A stretch of DNA of 19,330 nt from Alphaproteobacteria bacterium (GTDB lineage: Bacteria; Pseudomonadota; Alphaproteobacteria; Rhizobiales; Aestuariivirgaceae): the NCBI GenBank assembly GCA_020441605.1, contig JAGRLX010000025.1, forward strand, positions 1 to 19,330, read 5' to 3'. This document shows, piece by piece, positions 15,701-19,330 of this stretch (the stretch's first letter is position 1; each line of letters begins with the position of its first letter). The position numbers and the translations under genes are program-made. Below the pieces are notes generated by a model. That model ran no database searches, was not told the DNA's origin, and saw only the letters and a list, made by a program, of their open reading frames with translations.

Positions 15701-17967
15701 GGCTGTGTCGCCATCACCGGCAGGCTCGCCGTCTGTTCGACGGCGCGGCCACCGGGCTCGCGCAGTCGCACCGCCACATCGGCCTTCAGCGGCCTGGTGG
15801 TCACCGGCAAATCGGGCAGCCGCATACTGATGTTGGCATGGCCATTGATGTCGGTCGGGGGCAAGTCTTCGGCGACGATCTGCACGGCATCGACCGACTC
15901 ATCCATCAGGCCGAAGCGGTAGCCCTTCCAGCCCGGGTAGGGGTTGGCGTCGGCCGCAAGCGTCAGATTGGCCTCGAGGTCGAGCCCGGCGCCTGGGGCA
16001 CCGAAAAGGTAGCGGCCGTCAATGGCGAAGGCAACGCCTTCTCCCACGGTGGCTCGGGGCGACTTGGCGGTCAGGTCAAATTCGATCCGGTCGGGGATAT
16101 AGTCCTCGACGAGGAATGAGCTTTCGCCCACCGGCTCGCCATTGGGATCGGTGTAGGCCTTGAGTTGCCAGGTGCCGCCCTGGGCCACCGCGTTGATGGC
16201 GATGTCGAGGGTGCTGCCGCCGGCGCCGTCCTGGGTGAGGGCAGTGCGCGAATATTCGACGCCGTCAGGGCGCTCGACCACCAGCGTGACCGGCGTATCT
16301 GTGAGGGCGTTGGCCTGATCGTCCCGTAGCAGCACTGTGGCGTGCACGGTTTCACCGCGGCGGTAGACGCCGCGCTCGGCATAGACGAAGGCATCGACCG
16401 CGCCGGCCGGAGCACGGCCGGCGACGCCACGATCGGTAAGATCGAAGGCGGGCTGGGTCAGGTCGACGAAGCTGTAGTCGTTTTCGGCGCTCTGGGCGAC
16501 GACCAGCGCGGGCGCCTGGCCACCTTCGCCATTTTGCAATCCGGGTGCAAAACTGACCGATCCATCCGCACCGGTGGTGGCGGTGGCCAGAACTTCGTTG
16601 TTGCGTGCCAGCAGGCGGACTTCGACATTGCCGATTGGCGCCGCCGTGGCGATTGACCGAACGTTGACATGGAGTCCATCCTTGCCGCTCGCCGTCGAAA
16701 GGCCGAGGTCGGAGACCACGAACCACTGGGTCGCGACCGTGTCCCACGACTCGACTTCGCGGCCTGCCGGCTGGGCGGTCATGACATAGAGCCCGGGTTC
16801 GAGCTTTCCGAGGGCCTCGTCAACCGGGAAAGCAGTGGTGATGTCTTCGTTGACCAGGGCGGGCGTATCCATTTCGCCCTGCCAGACAAGCTGGCCATTG
16901 CGGTCGCCGATACCTTCCGCGCCATAGCCGTTGATCTGCTCGCGGAAGTCCGAACCCAGCACATTGCCGATCAGGTTGCGGTCGCCGATGCGATAGAGCG
17001 AGAGTTCGGCCTTGTTGCTGTTCACCGAGATCAGCGGAATGCCATTCTGGCCGGTGCGCGGCAGAACGTAGCTGCGGCCGGCAAAACGCACCGACGGGCT
17101 GCGGTCCTTGACGTAGAATTCGTAAGTGAAATCCTTGGGCAGCGTTTCATCGATGGCCGCCGGCAGGCCCTGACGGGCGGTGATGCTGTAGCGCTCGCCG
17201 TGCTTCAGGCCCTCGACGCACAGTTGGTTGCCTTCGGCGCTTACGGCGGAGGCCGGTCCCGGTTCCTGGCGGAAATAGGGGGTGAAGTCGCTCACCGTGC
17301 GCGACACGGCTTCGGACATCTCGAAGCAGACCCGTGGCGGTGCCGCATCACTCTCGACCTTGTAATCAACCACCCGGAAGCCGTGGTCGATGCGCATGGC
17401 CTCGTAGGTTTCACGCAGGCTGTCGTCTTCGATCAGTTTGAGGCTTTCCTTGTACGCCATCAGCGCCGGCCGCCAGTACTCGCGCTTGGCAAAGCCCGTG
17501 GCGGTGATGGCGAGGGCCGAAGCCTCGCCCTGGCGGTCAGCGGCCAGAACATAGGCGCGAAGCCCAGCGCCGATCATGCGCGACGGGATGATGTAGCCGT
17601 CCTGGTCGTTGATCGGGGTCGCGCCGGACAGGGCCTGGCCAAGCCGGAGCCAGAGGCTAGGATCGGTGGGTCGCCGGGTGAGAAGCTGTTCCATGGCGGC
17701 GGCGGCGAGACGGGAATTGCCGGCCTCTTCGGCTGTGGCGATATCGGCCTCGATTTCAGCCTCGGTCTTGGTCACCGTCTTCGACAGCTTGCCAAGCTCG
17801 TATTCGTAGTCGCTGATGTAGTAGCTGAACTGGCTCACCGGAAAGGGCTTGGCGGCTTGTGCCGCGGCGCCCTGGATTGCCAGCAGGACCAGACCCAATA
17901 CGGCCAGCCACATTGCATGCTGTCGGTTGTTAAAGAAGCAAGCAGCGACGGGATTGCGGACGATCAT
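12712..17967 (-). CDS. Bacterial alpha-2-macroglobulin, thioester-containing
   Basis: This 1751-residue protein is a YfhM-type alpha-2-macroglobulin, a periplasmic protease trap. A long signal peptide covers about 1-38 (core WLAVLGLVLLAI, then GAAAQA). No lipobox cysteine is present, unlike the lipoprotein form in E. coli. C214 and C250 in the N-terminal domain may form a disulfide. The A2M_N-type motif ERGVYRRGETVHA lies near 530-545. A Gly/Pro/Asn-rich loop around 1062-1080 (RSGGDGGAANNAPPPTQPP) is in the right place for the bait region. The thioester motif PYGCSEQ (C1303, Q1306) is intact within the TED domain. The receptor-type C-terminal domain ends with VTER. AGGAGG at 17976-17981 supports the ATG at 17967. 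pbpC follows one base downstream. Confidence 0.94.
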   Translation of the reverse strand: MIVRNPVAACFFNNRQHAMWLAVLGLVLLAIQGAAAQAAKPFPVSQFSYYISDYEYELGKLSKTVTKTEAEIEADIATAEEAGNSRLAAAAMEQLLTRRPTDPSLWLRLGQALSGATPINDQDGYIIPSRMIGAGLRAYVLAADRQGEASALAITATGFAKREYWRPALMAYKESLKLIEDDSLRETYEAMRIDHGFRVVDYKVESDAAPPRVCFEMSEAVSRTVSDFTPYFRQEPGPASAVSAEGNQLCVEGLKHGERYSITARQGLPAAIDETLPKDFTYEFYVKDRSPSVRFAGRSYVLPRTGQNGIPLISVNSNKAELSLYRIGDRNLIGNVLGSDFREQINGYGAEGIGDRNGQLVWQGEMDTPALVNEDITTAFPVDEALGKLEPGLYVMTAQPAGREVESWDTVATQWFVVSDLGLSTASGKDGLHVNVRSIATAAPIGNVEVRLLARNNEVLATATTGADGSVSFAPGLQNGEGGQAPALVVAQSAENDYSFVDLTQPAFDLTDRGVAGRAPAGAVDAFVYAERGVYRRGETVHATVLLRDDQANALTDTPVTLVVERPDGVEYSRTALTQDGAGGSTLDIAINAVAQGGTWQLKAYTDPNGEPVGESSFLVEDYIPDRIEFDLTAKSPRATVGEGVAFAIDGRYLFGAPGAGLDLEANLTLAADANPYPGWKGYRFGLMDESVDAVQIVAEDLPPTDINGHANISMRLPDLPVTTRPLKADVAVRLREPGGRAVEQTASLPVMATQPLLGIKPGFDYGAAPEGQPAEFDVIAIDPDGKAIAIKDADWTLKRLTRSYQWFNSDGDWRYEAITRSTKIATGKLTIGADAPARLAQTLSWGEYRLEFAADGVTPVSMDFSAGYYYGSSAKSDTPDTLKVALDKTDVATGDTVNVKIEARYAGKANIRIMGDRQLAVYDIDVPEGGTTIPVTVGENWGTGAYVLATLFKPMDTRAKRMPARAVGVAWFGIDRAARTIGVTLSTPAMMKPRQRLTVPVKLEGAAAGEEAFITVAAVDVGILNLTRYNPPAPENFYYDQKRLSAELRDIYGVLIDGMQGERGRIRSGGDGGAANNAPPPTQPPLSLFSGIVKVSADGTATVDFDIPAFNGTVRVMAVAWSNTKVGHASSDVIVRDPLVIAGTLPRFLSVGDTSRIRFDLINAEAPTGDYTLGISINGPLATDESNRIQKLQVGGAGNRTTVTIPVNATAPGIATVVATIKGPGDIILDQTYTLGVMPANPLVTRRTTMQLAANGGALTLSKDLFAEMLPGTVSASLSVNPLPELDAASLVHDLDRYPYGCSEQTVSRAMPLLYLSDLGIDPKIFDEGLEARMQAAVSRLVNRQSGNGAFGLWSAYGDDSNLWLSAYVTDFLLRAREKGFEIPEDVLVSGIDYLRNQVGNAPDIQSGAGQDTAYALYVLARAGRAPAGDLKYLADTRMNDFGSPLARAQIGAALAMLGDIQRADAAFTSAVAALADDVDSSSRGYRSDYGSVLRDASAILALATDSKAKPNIIKTAVSAIEVERARSRYASTQDMSWMVLAARAISKDAEKIRLDADGSEHRGALNRVFTASALEKDFRVSNQGAAPLRAVVAVTGSPLVAEPEAQNGLKVTRSYYTSTGEPADIATVAQNTRLVVVLGVSTPDGSQQSGNFLLVDPLPAGFEIENPALISSGSAAGLPWLSDMTWASYSEFRDDRFVASFTNSTATLAYMVRAVAPGTYAHPGAHVEDMYRPEVNARTATGTVMVTER

Positions 17968-18101
17968 TGCGCGGTCCTCCTGGTCGTATCCTCATGTCGG
18001 GCGACGCTTCAGCTTCGAACTGCCGCCCACCCCTTGTCAACGGGGCTAGCGCAGATCTACGGCAAGCATTGCGGCAATTTGGTGATGGACCCGCCCGGGT
18101 G
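17968..18101 (-). promoter_or_regulatory. Upstream region of the alpha-2-macroglobulin/pbpC unit
   Basis: This 134-base gap follows ccoS and precedes the alpha-2-macroglobulin gene. On the minus strand a perfect TTGACA lies at 18040-18035. A 17-base spacer would place the -10 at a poor CGAAGC/TCGAAG word, so the promoter call is weak. AGGAGG at 17981-17976 is eight bases from the start codon. A small GC-rich repeat (ACCC/GGGT near 18088-18100) just after ccoS has no T-run and does not make a convincing terminator. Confidence 0.35.
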
Positions 18102-18254
18102 CTACTTTCGTGGTTCTTCGTCGTCCTGGAGAATGCGCCAGGCAGCGCCTTCCAGATCGTCATACTGGCCCGAACGCAACGACCATATGAAGGCCGCCAG
18201 GCCGACGCCTCCCATAAAGAGGGCGACCGGAATGAGGATGAGAAGGCCGGTCAT
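18102..18254 (-). CDS. ccoS: cbb3-type cytochrome oxidase assembly protein CcoS
   Basis: This 50-residue protein has one N-terminal transmembrane helix (LLILIPVALFMGGVGLAAFIW, about 4-24). The CcoS hallmark SLRSGQYDDLEGAAWRIL follows, then an acidic end (QDDEEPRK). CcoS is needed for insertion of cofactors into the cbb3 (microaerobic, high-affinity) terminal oxidase. The ATG at 18254 overlaps the stop of the upstream copper ATPase gene as ATGA, the usual ccoI-ccoS arrangement. Length and motif match the family closely. Confidence 0.94.
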   Translation of the reverse strand: MTGLLILIPVALFMGGVGLAAFIWSLRSGQYDDLEGAAWRILQDDEEPRK

Positions 18255-19330
18255 GCGGCAGACCTCATCTCCTCGGGCTTGTCCGTCCGGTTGCCCGCCG
18301 CCCTTGGTATTGCCAGCGCCTGGCGCTGCGCAAATCCCAGCCGCAGCGCGTTGGCAATGACGATGATCGACGAGGTCGACATGGCGACTGCTGCGACCAG
18401 AGGCGAGACGAGCCCCGCCATGGCCAATGGAACGGCGAGGACGTTGTAGCCGACGGCCAGCGTGAAATTCTGCCGTGCGATGGCCTGCGCCGCGGTACTC
18501 ACGGCAATGGCGGATGGCACGGCGCCGATCGATTCGCCCATGAATACCGTTTCGGCCGCCGTCCGGCCGATGTCGGAGGCGGTGGCCGGCGCCATCGACG
18601 TGAAGCCGGCGGCGAGGGCGGGGGCATCGTTGATGCCGTCGCCAACCATCAGGACCTTTCGGCCTGCCTTGGCCAGGGCCTCGACATAGGCCAGCTTGGC
18701 CTGGGGCGTGGCCCGCGCGACGACGTGGTCTATGCCGGTCGCGGCGGCGACGCGGCTCACGGCCGCTTCGCGGTCGCCCGACAGCAGGTGGACCTCGAGG
18801 CCCTTGGTCTTCAGGGCTGCAACCGAGTCTGCCGCGTCGCCGCGCAACAAATCCTCGAACTGGAACACCACGGCCGGCCTCGTGCCGCGCCGGAACGCAA
18901 ATTCGAGAAGTCCCTTGTCCTCGCCGGCTTCCTCGAGGCCGCACCAGCCGCGGTTGCCGAGGCGAATGGCTTCGCCACGATAGACGCCCGAAAGGCCAAG
19001 GCCCGGATGTTCGGCTGTGTCCCCGATGTCGGCCGGCGCAATGCCGCGGTGGTTCACTTCCAGCACCAGGGCGCGCGACAGGGGATGACGGCTGGCCTGG
19101 GCGAGACCTGCGGCGATGGCCAGGGTTTCGGTCGAGACTGCCAGGGGAGCGACGAGTTGCGGTTCGCCGCGGGTGAGGGTTCCGGTCTTGTCGAAGATGA
19201 CCGTGTCCACGGCCGCGAGTTTTTCGAGGGCGGCACCATCCTTGATCATCACGCCAGAACGGAACAGGCGGCCCGAGGCCACGACCTGGACCGCGGGAAC
19301 CGCGAGCCCGAGCGCGCAGGGGCAGGTGAT
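18251..19330 (-). CDS. ccoI: Copper-transporting P1B-type ATPase CcoI/FixI, 3' part
   Basis: The last 359 residues are present; the N-terminal part lies beyond the right edge. The visible part opens with ITCPCALGLAVPAVQVVAS, the copper-binding CPC helix. The phosphorylation loop DKTGTLTRGEP, the nucleotide-domain SRHPLSRAL, and the hinge GDGINDAPALAA follow. It ends with two transmembrane helices, the second containing AMSTSSIIVIANALRL. Placement before ccoS identifies it as the FixI/CcoI copper ATPase that supplies copper for cbb3 oxidase assembly, rather than a general CopA resistance pump. The ccoGH genes expected upstream would be outside the window. Confidence 0.92.
   Translation of the reverse strand: MTCPCALGLAVPAVQVVASGRLFRSGVMIKDGAALEKLAAVDTVIFDKTGTLTRGEPQLVAPLAVSTETLAIAAGLAQASRHPLSRALVLEVNHRGIAPADIGDTAEHPGLGLSGVYRGEAIRLGNRGWCGLEEAGEDKGLLEFAFRRGTRPAVVFQFEDLLRGDAADSVAALKTKGLEVHLLSGDREAAVSRVAAATGIDHVVARATPQAKLAYVEALAKAGRKVLMVGDGINDAPALAAGFTSMAPATASDIGRTAAETVFMGESIGAVPSAIAVSTAAQAIARQNFTLAVGYNVLAVPLAMAGLVSPLVAAVAMSTSSIIVIANALRLGFAQRQALAIPRAAGNRTDKPEEMRSAA

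Noticed and set aside
18035..18040. Firm sigma-70 promoter for the alpha-2-macroglobulin gene based on TTGACA
   Set aside because: The -35 word is perfect, but no acceptable -10 word occurs at 16-18 bases, so I do not claim a defined promoter.
16669..18360. 563-residue plus-strand open frame
   Set aside because: It lies antisense to the alpha-2-macroglobulin gene and runs on across ccoS and into ccoI. Its composition is that of a mirror frame in GC-rich DNA, with no recognisable domain. The opposite strand has strong motifs and a good ribosome binding site.
1..19330. CRISPR array, insertion sequence, prophage, tRNA or rRNA
   Set aside because: I saw no spaced direct repeats, transposase-like or phage-like proteins, tRNA-like cloverleaf or rRNA sequence on either strand by eye.

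Overview
The window reads like a GC-rich alphaproteobacterial chromosome segment, probably Hyphomicrobiales or a relative. This is inferred from the FixI/CcoS pair, the alpha-2-macroglobulin/PBP1C pair, the Mrp gene layout and the codon bias; no rRNA or other taxonomic marker is present. Almost all of it is coding. I recognise 18 genes: 16 on the minus strand and two (hydroxypyruvate-isomerase-like and DUF4202) on the plus strand. Two genes are cut by the window edges.

Region 1 (1-243, minus) is the start of a sugar-type ABC transporter ATPase. A 201-base gap follows it. Region 2 (445-7835, minus) is one tightly packed operon of ten membrane-protein genes for an Mrp-type cation/proton antiporter. 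In transcription order it is mrpE, mrpF, mrpG, a DUF4040 (MrpA C-terminal/MbhD-E-like) gene, mrpB, mrpC, mrpD, a second NuoL/MrpD-like gene, an 82-residue two-helix membrane protein of unknown function, and a third MrpD-like gene. Most junctions are ATGA or TGATG overlaps, so the genes are probably translated in a coupled, stoichiometric way. No full-length MrpA is present. Its roles appear to be split between the NuoL-like subunits and the DUF4040 protein.

Region 3 (7836-10550) is a small carbohydrate region. The divergent gap 7836-7981 carries a long imperfect inverted repeat just before a GTG-started Hyi/OtnI-family isomerase. That gene overlaps a DUF4202 gene by 8 bases. The DUF4202 gene converges on a minus-strand AGE-family sugar isomerase (YihS-like), and the two stop codons share the palindrome TCATGA.

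Region 4 (10608-17967, minus) is an alpha-2-macroglobulin gene with an intact CSEQ thioester, followed one base later by pbpC (penicillin-binding protein 1C). This is a known bacterial pairing, thought to combine periplasmic protease trapping with wall repair. Region 5 (18102-19330, minus) is the 3' end of a copper P-type ATPase (CcoI/FixI) overlapping ccoS, both needed for assembly of cbb3 cytochrome oxidase.

I saw no tRNA, rRNA, CRISPR array, insertion sequence or prophage. The most interesting unexplained items are the 82-residue protein inside the antiporter operon, the third MrpD-like subunit that lacks the usual TM7 lysine and histidine, the DUF4202 gene coupled to the isomerase, and the inverted repeat ahead of that isomerase.
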